Of a DNA stretch of 17,813 nt, positions 6,681-12,747 are shown one piece after another. Origin of the DNA: JBDLIL01 sp039714855 (lineage in GTDB: Bacteria > Patescibacteriota > Microgenomatia > UBA1400 > PJMF01). The DNA lies in the NCBI GenBank assembly GCA_039714855.1, contig JBDLIL010000016.1, positions 1 through 17,813 of the forward strand. The letters are read 5' to 3'. The translations under genes and the position numbers were made by a program. Within the stretch, counting starts at the first letter, position 1. Every line of letters starts with the position of its first letter. A model generated the notes under the pieces. The model was not told the DNA's origin. It made no database searches and saw only the letters and a program-made list of their open reading frames with translations.

Positions 6681-6965
6681 AAATACCTTTTTTGCTAAAT
6701 TGGGTAATTTTTCAGTGTTCTTGTTAATCAGTGCCTGTTTCTTTTCTCTGCTCCAATTTTGAACTTGCTTTTCGCGATAAAAAGCGTTACTGATTTTTTC
6801 ATACTTCTCAAAGTAAACTAAGACTACAGGCAATCTATTTTTTGTATAGTTCGCTCCTTTGCCGTTTTTGTGTTGCCACAATCTTTTTTCAAGGTCTATG
6901 CTGCTACCAGTGTAGTAGCTCCCATCACAACATTTTAAAATGTACATGTAGCCGTTTCTATGCAT
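6654..6965 (-). CDS. GIY-YIG nuclease family protein (UPF0213/YhbQ-like)
   Basis: A 103-aa single-domain GIY-YIG protein. The two motif halves appear as YMYIL (residues 6-10) and YYTGS (17-21); Arg28 in LEKRLWQHK and Glu65 in FYREKQVQNWS match the usual catalytic Arg and metal-binding Glu. There is no separate DNA-binding domain. The ATG at 6965 follows AAGGAGTG at good spacing; longer starts to 7007 would read palindrome sequence (MPLQVAYRGG) and are rejected. The Shine-Dalgarno sits in the 3' arm of hairpin F, so it may be masked in mRNA. The last residues, VTSIRQLR, and the TGA stop are encoded by palindrome E, so the tail is repeat-derived. The gene lies between gap and comM, on their strand. 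Small GIY-YIG proteins are nicking or cutting nucleases, some with unknown targets; a link to the surrounding hairpins is inferred from position. Confidence 0.88.
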   Translation of the reverse strand: MHRNGYMYILKCCDGSYYTGSSIDLEKRLWQHKNGKGANYTKNRLPVVLVYFEKYEKISNAFYREKQVQNWSREKKQALINKNTEKLPNLAKKVFVTSIRQLR

Positions 6966-6966
6966 G

Positions 6967-7026
6967 ATTACACTCCTTCCACCTCGATACGCCACTTGCA
7001 GTGGCACTCGGTGAACGGAGTGTAAT
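6967..7026 (-). repeat. Palindromic unit F, spanning the GIY-YIG ribosome site
   Basis: A 60-bp nested palindrome. Outer arms ATTACACTCC (6967-6976) and GGAGTGTAAT (7017-7026) pair perfectly over 10 bp; next come CACC/GGTG, then inner stem GCCACT, loop TGC, AGTGGC. In the GIY-YIG mRNA the 3' arm carries the Shine-Dalgarno GGAGTG two bases before the AUG. Confidence 0.85.
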
Positions 7027-7038
7027 TTTAACTAATAG

Positions 7039-7062
7039 TTCTGGGATATTTCTGGGGTTTTG
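7039..7062 (+). repeat. Direct repeat DR, right copy
   Basis: Starts TTCTGGGATAT and ends TCTGGGGTTTTG. It matches 6384-6407 in 20 of 24 positions and precedes unit G by a few bases, as the left copy precedes unit A. Confidence 0.65.
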
Positions 7063-7065
7063 TTT

Positions 7066-7103
7066 CTCACCTCGATACAACACCTTCGGTGTTACTCGGT
7101 GAG
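7066..7103 (+). repeat. Palindromic unit G
   Basis: Outer arms CTCACC/GGTGAG, conserved TCGATAC, inner stem AACACC, loop TTC, GGTGTT, then ACTC. This is the cleanest copy of the consensus. Confidence 0.8.
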
Positions 7104-7133
7104 CGGTGGGCATTGAGTATTCCACCCTGGTTG

Positions 7134-7163
7134 CCGAGTGATGTCGAAGACATTGTATCGAGG
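7134..7163 (-). repeat. Palindromic unit H
   Basis: Reverse orientation: CCGAGTG, stem ATGTC, loop GAA, GACAT, GTATCGAGG. One mismatch from the reverse complement of unit B. A remnant half unit, GTATCTAGGTGAC, follows at 7175-7187, right after the gap stop codon on the coding strand. Confidence 0.8.
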
Positions 7164-7190
7164 CGAGCAGGAATGTATCTAGGTGACAAA

Positions 7191-8249
7191 TTACAGGGAT
7201 AAGCTCCCCACCTGCTCAATTAGCCGATTGCAGTATCCCCACTCGTTGTCATACCAGCTGACGATTTTTACTAAATCGCCGTCTATTACATTGGTGAGAC
7301 TTAGATCAATTATGGATGATTCCCGGCGACCTACTATATCGCTAGAGACTATGGGGTCATGAGTAACAGCTAAGATTCTTTGCCAGTTTTTTTCTTTACT
7401 GGCAGTTTCGAATACTTGATTGATTTCTTCTATGCTTGTTTTTTTCTCAGTCACAAACGTTATATCAGAAAGTGAGCCAATGCTAGTAGGTACTCTGACA
7501 GCCAAACCATCAAATAAACCTTTTAATTCAGGTATGGCTCTAGTGGTAGCTTTGGCAGCACCAGTGGTAGTAGGAATAATATTTTGAGTAGCTGCTCTGG
7601 CTCTTCTCATATCTTTTCTATGAGAATTATCTTGAATATTTTGATCATCCGTATAAGCATGAATGGTGGTGAGTAAGGCTTTTTTAACGCCAAATTTTTC
7701 ATGTATGATTTTAGCCACGGGAGCCACACAATTAGTAGTGCAAGACTCATTAGAGTAGATATTAGATACTGGAGATTGGATATTGGTAACGCCAATTACA
7801 GTGCTTACAACATTGCCGCCTTTGGGTGGAGCAGAAAGAATTACTTTTTTTGCACCGGCATCTAAATGCGCTTGAGCTTTTTCTTCTGTGTTGAAGACAC
7901 CAGTGGATTCTACTACAGTTTCCACTTCATATTGACTCCAGGGAATTTTCGCTGGATTGCGCTGAGCTGTGACTACTATGCTGTGTTCAGCAATTTTAAT
8001 ACTGCCCAAAACAGGATTTTCGTCACTAGCTTCATCTTTGTTTTGCTGTCTCTCAACTTTTATGTCTTGATTAAATATTCCATAGTTACTGTCATATTTA
8101 AGCAGATGTATCCAATCTTCAATTTCCATAGAGCCAGAAGTATTAATTAGCTTTAGATTGGCGATATCTTTGTAGTGTTGCCACCAGACTCTAAAACTGG
8201 TTCTGCCAATACGACCGAAGCCATTAATACCAAAGCCAGAAATATTCAT
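7191..8249 (-). CDS. gap: Glyceraldehyde-3-phosphate dehydrogenase, type I
   Basis: Oxidises glyceraldehyde-3-phosphate to 1,3-bisphosphoglycerate with NAD(P). The 352-aa protein shows the Rossmann motif INGFGRIGR (residues 8-16), catalytic Cys170 in SNESCTTNC (usual SNASCTTNC), catalytic His197 in TTIHAYT, the GAAKA phosphate-site region, SSDIVGRRESSI and WYDNEWGYCNR. After the second beta strand the usual Asp that selects NAD is missing (INTSGSMEI instead of INDL or INDTG), so NADP use is possible. A 28-bp heptanucleotide tandem repeat at 7759-7786 encodes TNIQSPVSNI just before the catalytic Cys. AAAGGA a few bases before the ATG supports the start. It lies 21 nt after pyrH and is probably in the same operon. 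Confidence 0.95.
   Translation of the reverse strand: MNISGFGINGFGRIGRTSFRVWWQHYKDIANLKLINTSGSMEIEDWIHLLKYDSNYGIFNQDIKVERQQNKDEASDENPVLGSIKIAEHSIVVTAQRNPAKIPWSQYEVETVVESTGVFNTEEKAQAHLDAGAKKVILSAPPKGGNVVSTVIGVTNIQSPVSNIYSNESCTTNCVAPVAKIIHEKFGVKKALLTTIHAYTDDQNIQDNSHRKDMRRARAATQNIIPTTTGAAKATTRAIPELKGLFDGLAVRVPTSIGSLSDITFVTEKKTSIEEINQVFETASKEKNWQRILAVTHDPIVSSDIVGRRESSIIDLSLTNVIDGDLVKIVSWYDNEWGYCNRLIEQVGSLSL
7759..7786. repeat. Heptanucleotide tandem repeat inside gap
   Basis: Four consecutive 7-mers on the plus strand: ATATTAG, ATACTGG, AGATTGG, ATATTGG. Because 7 is not a multiple of 3, the repeat is read in shifting frame as NIQSPVSNI. It resembles short heptamer repeats found in other genomes. 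The array is short and imperfect, so part of the match may be chance. Confidence 0.5.
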
Positions 8250-8270
8250 ATAATCCTTTGATTTTTGTTA

Positions 8271-9017
8271 TCACTCCACAAGTTTAGTTTCTACGTCATT
8301 ACTGACATATGTGCCAACATCATTGCCGTCTACAGCTTTTTGCAAAGCTTCACCTTCAAAAAGTTTGAATACCATTACCGGCATATCGTTTTCTTGACAC
8401 ATGGCCAAGGCTCCAGTGTCCATAATGGTAACCCCTTCTTTTTGGATAGCATCTTTAAATGAGATGCTGGCATAGCGCTTAGCATCTTTATATTTGATGG
8501 GATCTTTATCGTATACGCCATTGACCTTAGTAGCTTTCATAAGTACATCACATTTAAGTTCTAGTGCGTGGAGTGATGCTCCAGTGTCTGTGGTAACATA
8601 AGGAACTCCCGTGCCAGCAGATAAAATGACCACTCTACCTTTTTCCATGTGACGAATAGAGCGTCTACGAATAAAATTCTCAGCTACAGACGGCATGGCT
8701 AGGGCTGATTGCAATCTTGTGGGTACTCCTACTTTTTCTAAAGAGTCTTGTAAAGCCAAGCCATTCATGACGGTAGCTAGCATACCCATATAATCACCAG
8801 TAGCCCTGTCAATTCCATTTTTAGCTCCAGCTATGCCTCTGAAAATATTTCCTCCACCTATAACTACGGCTACTTGAATATTTTTTAAATAAATCGCTTT
8901 AATATGTTCCGCCACATCCAAAGCAGCCTTGGGATCAATGCCATATTCTCTATTCCCTATAAGTGACTCGCCACCTACTTTGAGTAGGATTCTTTTAAAT
9001 ATGCGAGGCTTTTTCAT
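8271..9017 (-). CDS. pyrH: UMP kinase
   Basis: Amino-acid-kinase-fold UMP kinase that phosphorylates UMP to UDP, normally a hexamer controlled by GTP and UTP. At 248 aa it is slightly longer than the roughly 240-aa norm. Seen: N-terminal RILLKVGGESL (usual LKLSGE), GGGNIFRG phosphate loop, RATGDYMGMLATVMNGLALQD, GTGVPYVTTDTGASLHALEL, and KATKVNGVYDKDP, all PyrH hallmarks. A Shine-Dalgarno, GAAAGGT, precedes the ATG. It begins 17 nt after femAB and is followed 21 nt later by gap, giving a femAB-pyrH-gap run. In many bacteria pyrH sits with tsf and frr, so this placement is unusual but the identity is clear. Confidence 0.96.
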   Translation of the reverse strand: MKKPRIFKRILLKVGGESLIGNREYGIDPKAALDVAEHIKAIYLKNIQVAVVIGGGNIFRGIAGAKNGIDRATGDYMGMLATVMNGLALQDSLEKVGVPTRLQSALAMPSVAENFIRRRSIRHMEKGRVVILSAGTGVPYVTTDTGASLHALELKCDVLMKATKVNGVYDKDPIKYKDAKRYASISFKDAIQKEGVTIMDTGALAMCQENDMPVMVFKLFEGEALQKAVDGNDVGTYVSNDVETKLVE

Positions 9018-9034
9018 AATTTACCTTTCGTGTT

Positions 9035-10060
9035 TTATAAATTTAGTTTTGTTTTAATTCGTAATAGCTTCCATCGGAGTGTATCCGATATATTGAATAA
9101 TTTGTAGTTTAGAGGATTTATAACTAGATCAAAAGTACCTAAAAATTCCACCAACTCTCCCCCATATCCTTTTTTAAAACGGTGAAAACCAAACCAAGGA
9201 TTCTTTTTATTCACATTTGGACCCAATGATCCCCACATATCAAAGCTTTTGCAAACTTCTTGTTTGCCAAATTTTATCATCTCCCACATCATGAGATTGC
9301 TAGCCATCACATCTTTATGCGCAGATCTAGAGGCTCCATATGGGTAGTAAAGCACATCATTAAAGATAAACATTATCCAGGAAACCAGCACTGTATTTTG
9401 ATATGTGGCGTGAAATATCCTCATCATACCCGTGTCTTTCAGCTCTTCCCACATTTTCCTAAAATATCCTGGAGTGTGAAGATAAAAAGCTTGGCGTTTA
9501 GTAGTTTCTTGCAAAATGCCTATGTAGGTTTCCAGACCTTGTTTTGAGCTATCTTCTTGGATTCTGACTCCTTTTTTATAGCTTAAATTGACGTTGTATC
9601 TTGTTTTGGATTTGAGTTGCGCAAACAATTTTTCTTCAGAAGGGCTTAAATCTAACTGGAAGGTGTGCTTATGAAATAAAGATTTGCCTTTCACTAGCCC
9701 ATCACTCGCAAATTTTTTTAATAAGTTTTCTTGATTAAGTTGATCAGAATGAAGAGCATTAGGTTCAAGTTTAATAAAAATGGCATTATGCTTCTCACCC
9801 AATTGCTTTAGAGCTGAAATCTGATCTTCATCTGGAGTGAAGCCTCTTGGGAGATATCCGGCTGTGCCACCAATAATGGGGATAGGTTTAAAGCTAACTT
9901 GCATAGCTTTTTTAATCTTGCCTTTTTGGAAAAAACCGATGCGCTCAATTTTTAAACCATCTTTTTTTCTAAAGTTTCCCCAATCCCAAGACTGAATAGG
10001 ATGATTTACTACATCGTTAAATATTTTCTTTTCTTGCTCTCTCAAATGGCGGACAAGCAT
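9035..10060 (-). CDS. FemAB/FemX-like peptidoglycan bridge aminoacyltransferase
   Basis: A 341-aa FemABX-family protein; members use aminoacyl-tRNA to add amino acids to the stem-peptide side chain of lipid II, building the interpeptide bridge. It shows the paired GNAT-like layout: first half with QSWDWGNF (usual QSxEWG), RIGFFQKGKI and GYLPRGF; second half with KSKTRYNVNLSYKKGVRI, YYPYGASRSAHKDVMASNLMMWEMIKFGKQEVCKSFDMWG, a classic FemAB stretch, and GFHRFKKGYGGELVEFLGTFDLVINP. The ATG at 10060 has no Shine-Dalgarno but TATAAT lies exactly 6 nt upstream. It follows uvrD by 72 nt and precedes pyrH by 17 nt. Which amino acid is added cannot be told. The assignment agrees with uppP in pointing to cell-wall synthesis. 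Confidence 0.88.
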   Translation of the reverse strand: MLVRHLREQEKKIFNDVVNHPIQSWDWGNFRKKDGLKIERIGFFQKGKIKKAMQVSFKPIPIIGGTAGYLPRGFTPDEDQISALKQLGEKHNAIFIKLEPNALHSDQLNQENLLKKFASDGLVKGKSLFHKHTFQLDLSPSEEKLFAQLKSKTRYNVNLSYKKGVRIQEDSSKQGLETYIGILQETTKRQAFYLHTPGYFRKMWEELKDTGMMRIFHATYQNTVLVSWIMFIFNDVLYYPYGASRSAHKDVMASNLMMWEMIKFGKQEVCKSFDMWGSLGPNVNKKNPWFGFHRFKKGYGGELVEFLGTFDLVINPLNYKLFNISDTLRWKLLRIKTKLNL

Positions 10061-10066
10061 ACTTGT

Positions 10067-10072
10067 ATTATA
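10067..10072 (-). promoter_or_regulatory. -10 element of femAB (leaderless)
   Basis: Consensus TATAAT on the minus strand is followed by ACAAGT and then the ATG, so transcription is expected to start at the A of the start codon. A 6-bp palindrome, TTGACT/AGTCAA with a 5-nt loop (10090-10106), covers where the -35 would be and may be an operator. Confidence 0.65.
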
Positions 10073-10132
10073 TAGCTAAATTACTGCTTTTGACTACCCA
10101 AGTCAACTCTCAATTTAATTTACAAAAGTCTA

Positions 10133-12013
10133 TTAATCCAAGAATAGGTCTAAGTCTATTTCTCCTTTTAATATTTTATCCAGATCTTCATCGGCAAAAT
10201 CGGTTGTTTTTTGAATCTGCTGAACTTCACTGCCTTTTAATAGATTTGCAGGAATGTCACCGATAAATCTACTCAAAGTATTTTGGGAATTTCCCAAATA
10301 TGAAAATCTTCTTTTGGCGTAGGAGAAAAATAATTTTTCTTTGGCTCTGGTAATACCTACATAGCAGAGTCTTCTTTCTTCTTCCAACTGATCTTTGTCA
10401 AACAAAGATCGTGAATGTGGTAAGAGTCCCTCTTCCATACCCACCATAAACACTACAGAAAACTCCAAACCTTTAGCTGAATGCAAGCTCATTAGTGTAA
10501 TAGTGTTAGTTGGGTCATTGGTGGCAATATCGGCCATATAATCATCTTGCACTAAACTAATGTTTTCTAAAAATTGTGAGCTATTTTCAAATTGACTGGC
10601 AGTATTAATGAGCTCAGCAATATTTTCCAATCTACTTAGGTCGTCACTGTCCTTTTCATCATATTTGTCTTTATATTTAGTGATTTTTATTAGTTTTTCT
10701 AGTAATTCGCTAGGATTATTTAATAATTCTGGATCATTAGAGATATTTTTTTGAAAAGTCATACAAGTCGCATGTCTTTTTTTTCCTAATTTTAGAACTC
10801 TGGTTTCACTCACAGTATCCATAGGATTACAAGCAAATTTCAAAAATGCCAAAACATCTTTGATTTCCTTGCGTTCATAAAATTTGAAGCCGCCCACCAC
10901 TTTGTAGGGTATGCCATATCCTAAACAAGCTTCTTCGAAAGCTCTGGATTGGGCGTTGGTCCTATATAAGATGGCTATATCGCGATATTCAAATTCACTT
11001 TTGAGTTCTTGAATTTTCCTTATCACCGTTTTAGCTTCGTCGTTTTGGTCTTTATTTGCGAGCAATTGGCAAATAGAGCTCTGTGGATTATTGGTCCAGA
11101 GTTCTAAAATGGGGTGAGTGGTATTTTGTGAAATTAGATTTGTGGCTGCGTCTAATATGGTTTGAGTGGAGCGATAATTTTGTTCTAGTCGGAATTCATT
11201 GATGCTATCAAAATCTGTTTTAAAATGTGTAAGGTTTTTATAGTCCGCACCGCGCCACGCATATATGCTTTGAGAAAAATCGCCTACTATAAAAATATTA
11301 TTATGAGGTTGGCTCAACCTTTTGCTCAGATTGTATTGCACTTTATTGGTATCTTGATATTCATCTACCAAGACGTGAACAAATTGCTTTTGGTATTTTT
11401 CTAACACTTGCGGATGTTTGTTAAATAATTCCACTACTCTTGTCAGTAGATCATCGAAGTCTAAAGCCTGTGCTTTTCTCAGAGCTTTTTCGTAGAGTTT
11501 ATAAATTTTAGCCGCTTGTTGTTGATATGTTCCATAAGCAATTTCTTGGTACTGACTCGGCGACATGAGCTCATTTTTAAGATTAGAAATGGTATTCTTT
11601 ATAGACCTAGGCTTATGTTCCTTAATATTAAGATTATGCTTCTTATAAATACTTTTAATTAAGCTTAGTTGCTCATCAGCGTCATAAATAGTAAATTGAT
11701 TATCTAGTTCCAAGTGAGTGGCTTCTCTTCTCAAAATTTTTGCCCCAAGGCTGTGAAAAGTACCCACATGCGGCAAATGTTGTCCTGTAAGCTTCTCTAC
11801 CCTGTCTCTCATTTCGCCTGCGGCTTTATTTGTAAAAGTAACCAGTAAAATTTCATTGCTTTTTACACCGTGCTTTTCTACTAGGTGTGCGGCTCTAGTA
11901 GTCAGTACTTTAGTTTTGCCACTGCCGGCACCCGCCAAGACCATAGCCGGTCCGGTATGATGAAGCACAGCCCTTTTTTGTTCTTCATTGAGAGCATCTA
12001 GGTAGTTGGACAT
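10133..12013 (-). CDS. UvrD/PcrA-type superfamily 1A DNA helicase
   Basis: ATP-dependent 3'-5' DNA helicase used in repair and in clearing proteins from DNA. The 626 aa carry all SF1A motifs: Walker A AGAGSGKT (27-34), VTFTNKAAGEM (Ia), DEYQDT (217-222, motif II), GDFSQSIYAWRGAD (III; usual GDxDQSIY), QNYRSTQTIL (IV), SLHSAKGLEFSVVF (V) and EERRLCYVGITRAKEKL (VI). It is about 100 residues shorter than typical PcrA or UvrD. The 2B region after NPMDTVSETRVL is reduced and lacks the usual GIG segment, and the C-terminal extension is short and acidic. The start is the ATG at 12013, where MSNYLDALNEEQ matches the family; a start at 12043 adds ten unlike residues. TGCTACCAT ends 7 nt upstream. It diverges from tpiA. 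Confidence 0.92.
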   Translation of the reverse strand: MSNYLDALNEEQKRAVLHHTGPAMVLAGAGSGKTKVLTTRAAHLVEKHGVKSNEILLVTFTNKAAGEMRDRVEKLTGQHLPHVGTFHSLGAKILRREATHLELDNQFTIYDADEQLSLIKSIYKKHNLNIKEHKPRSIKNTISNLKNELMSPSQYQEIAYGTYQQQAAKIYKLYEKALRKAQALDFDDLLTRVVELFNKHPQVLEKYQKQFVHVLVDEYQDTNKVQYNLSKRLSQPHNNIFIVGDFSQSIYAWRGADYKNLTHFKTDFDSINEFRLEQNYRSTQTILDAATNLISQNTTHPILELWTNNPQSSICQLLANKDQNDEAKTVIRKIQELKSEFEYRDIAILYRTNAQSRAFEEACLGYGIPYKVVGGFKFYERKEIKDVLAFLKFACNPMDTVSETRVLKLGKKRHATCMTFQKNISNDPELLNNPSELLEKLIKITKYKDKYDEKDSDDLSRLENIAELINTASQFENSSQFLENISLVQDDYMADIATNDPTNTITLMSLHSAKGLEFSVVFMVGMEEGLLPHSRSLFDKDQLEEERRLCYVGITRAKEKLFFSYAKRRFSYLGNSQNTLSRFIGDIPANLLKGSEVQQIQKTTDFADEDLDKILKGEIDLDLFLD

Positions 12014-12020
12014 GAGGAGA

Positions 12021-12029
12021 ATGGTAGCA
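12021..12029 (-). promoter_or_regulatory. Candidate extended -10 of uvrD
   Basis: TGCTACCAT on the minus strand ends 7 nt before the uvrD ATG, and no Shine-Dalgarno is seen. The hexamer matches consensus at four of six positions, helped by TGn. The palindrome GCCTAATAGGC (12031-12041) lies between this and the tpiA promoter. Confidence 0.4.
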
Positions 12030-12045
12030 CGCCTAATAGGCATAG

Positions 12046-12054
12046 TGGTATAGT
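12046..12054 (+). promoter_or_regulatory. Extended -10 of tpiA (leaderless)
   Basis: TGGTATAGT is an extended -10 ending six bases before the ATG at 12061. This favours ATG 12061 over the GTG at 12055, which would lie upstream of the predicted transcription start. Confidence 0.6.
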
Positions 12055-12060
12055 GTGAAT

Positions 12061-12747
12061 ATGAAATTATTAATAGCCAACTGGAAATCGCATAAAAATA
12101 GTCAAGAAGTTTTGGATTGGCTTGAGAGTTTTAAGAAAGAAGAAGGAAGAATAAAGAATAAAAATAATAAAATAATTATTGCGCCGCCAATGTCTTTGGT
12201 GGGAGTAGTTGACTGGTTTTCCAGAGAGCATTTTGATAATTCTGTGCGGGAGAAGATTAATTTGGGGATACAGGATATTAGTCCTTACCCTATGGGTAAA
12301 TATACTGGCGCTATTAGCATAAAAAATCTTGAAGGTCTTGATGTGAAGTACGCCATAGTTGGTCATTCTGAGCGTAGGCGCTATTTTCATGAAACTCACA
12401 ATGATGTGGCCAATAAAGTGGCGCAATGCATAGATGCAGGAATAACACCTGTAGTTTGTGTGGATGACGAATATGTTAGCAGTCAAGCTGCAGCAATAAA
12501 ACAAGAGCATTTAGAAAAATGCATAGTGGCTTACGAAGAGCTAAGCGCTATTGGCAGCGGCAAGAATGAGCCGATAGAGCATGTGCAAGAAGTTTTCAGT
12601 GAAATAAAAAAATATTTTGGCGAAACTAAATTAATTTATGGTGGCAGTGTTAACGCTAGCAATGTGCAAGATTATTTAGAAATCTGTGATGGGGTTTTGG
12701 TGGGTAGCGCTAGTCTCAAAGTGGAAGACTTTGCAGCTATGCTTTAG
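12061..12747 (+). CDS. tpiA: Triose-phosphate isomerase
   Basis: Interconverts dihydroxyacetone phosphate and glyceraldehyde-3-phosphate. The 228-aa protein is about 20 residues shorter than common bacterial forms. Catalytic residues are visible: Asn7 and Lys9 in IANWKSH, His102 in VGHSERR, and Glu159 in VAYEELSAIGSGK. The flexible loop 6, usually YEPVWAIGTG, reads YEELSAIGSG, so the hinge Pro, Val and Trp are replaced while the catalytic Glu is kept. The phosphate-site motif YGGSVNASN is present, as is VLVGSASLK. The start is ATG 12061, set by the extended -10 six bases upstream and by the family N-terminus. It diverges from uvrD, and its TAG abuts the stop of the downstream opposite-strand gene with no gap. 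Confidence 0.95.
   Translation: MKLLIANWKSHKNSQEVLDWLESFKKEEGRIKNKNNKIIIAPPMSLVGVVDWFSREHFDNSVREKINLGIQDISPYPMGKYTGAISIKNLEGLDVKYAIVGHSERRRYFHETHNDVANKVAQCIDAGITPVVCVDDEYVSSQAAAIKQEHLEKCIVAYEELSAIGSGKNEPIEHVQEVFSEIKKYFGETKLIYGGSVNASNVQDYLEICDGVLVGSASLKVEDFAAML

Larger units (their letters stand above)
6384..7187. mobile_element. Candidate GIY-YIG/palindrome element
   Basis: A gene-poor interval between comM and gap holding one small GIY-YIG nuclease gene and about eight palindromic units. Near-identical 30-bp units B and H lie inverted on either side of the nuclease. A 24-bp direct repeat (20 of 24 identical) lies at 6384-6407 and 7039-7062, each copy directly before a CCTCGATAC unit. Repeats begin within a few bases of the gap stop. 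The structure suggests an inserted or locally amplified element. No transposase, integrase or clear target duplication is visible, so mobility is inferred. Confidence 0.5.

Noticed and set aside
6408..7163. CRISPR array
   Set aside because: Units are palindromes in both orientations with variable stems and irregular spacing; there are no uniform repeats and spacers and no cas genes.
7064..7190. Intrinsic terminator for gap made by units G and H
   Set aside because: The hairpins are strong, but none is followed by a T-run on the minus strand. They could still slow transcription, but I do not call a terminator.
12055..12060. GTG start for tpiA giving MNMKLL
   Set aside because: It lies between the extended -10 and the predicted transcription start; ATG 12061 matches the family N-terminus.
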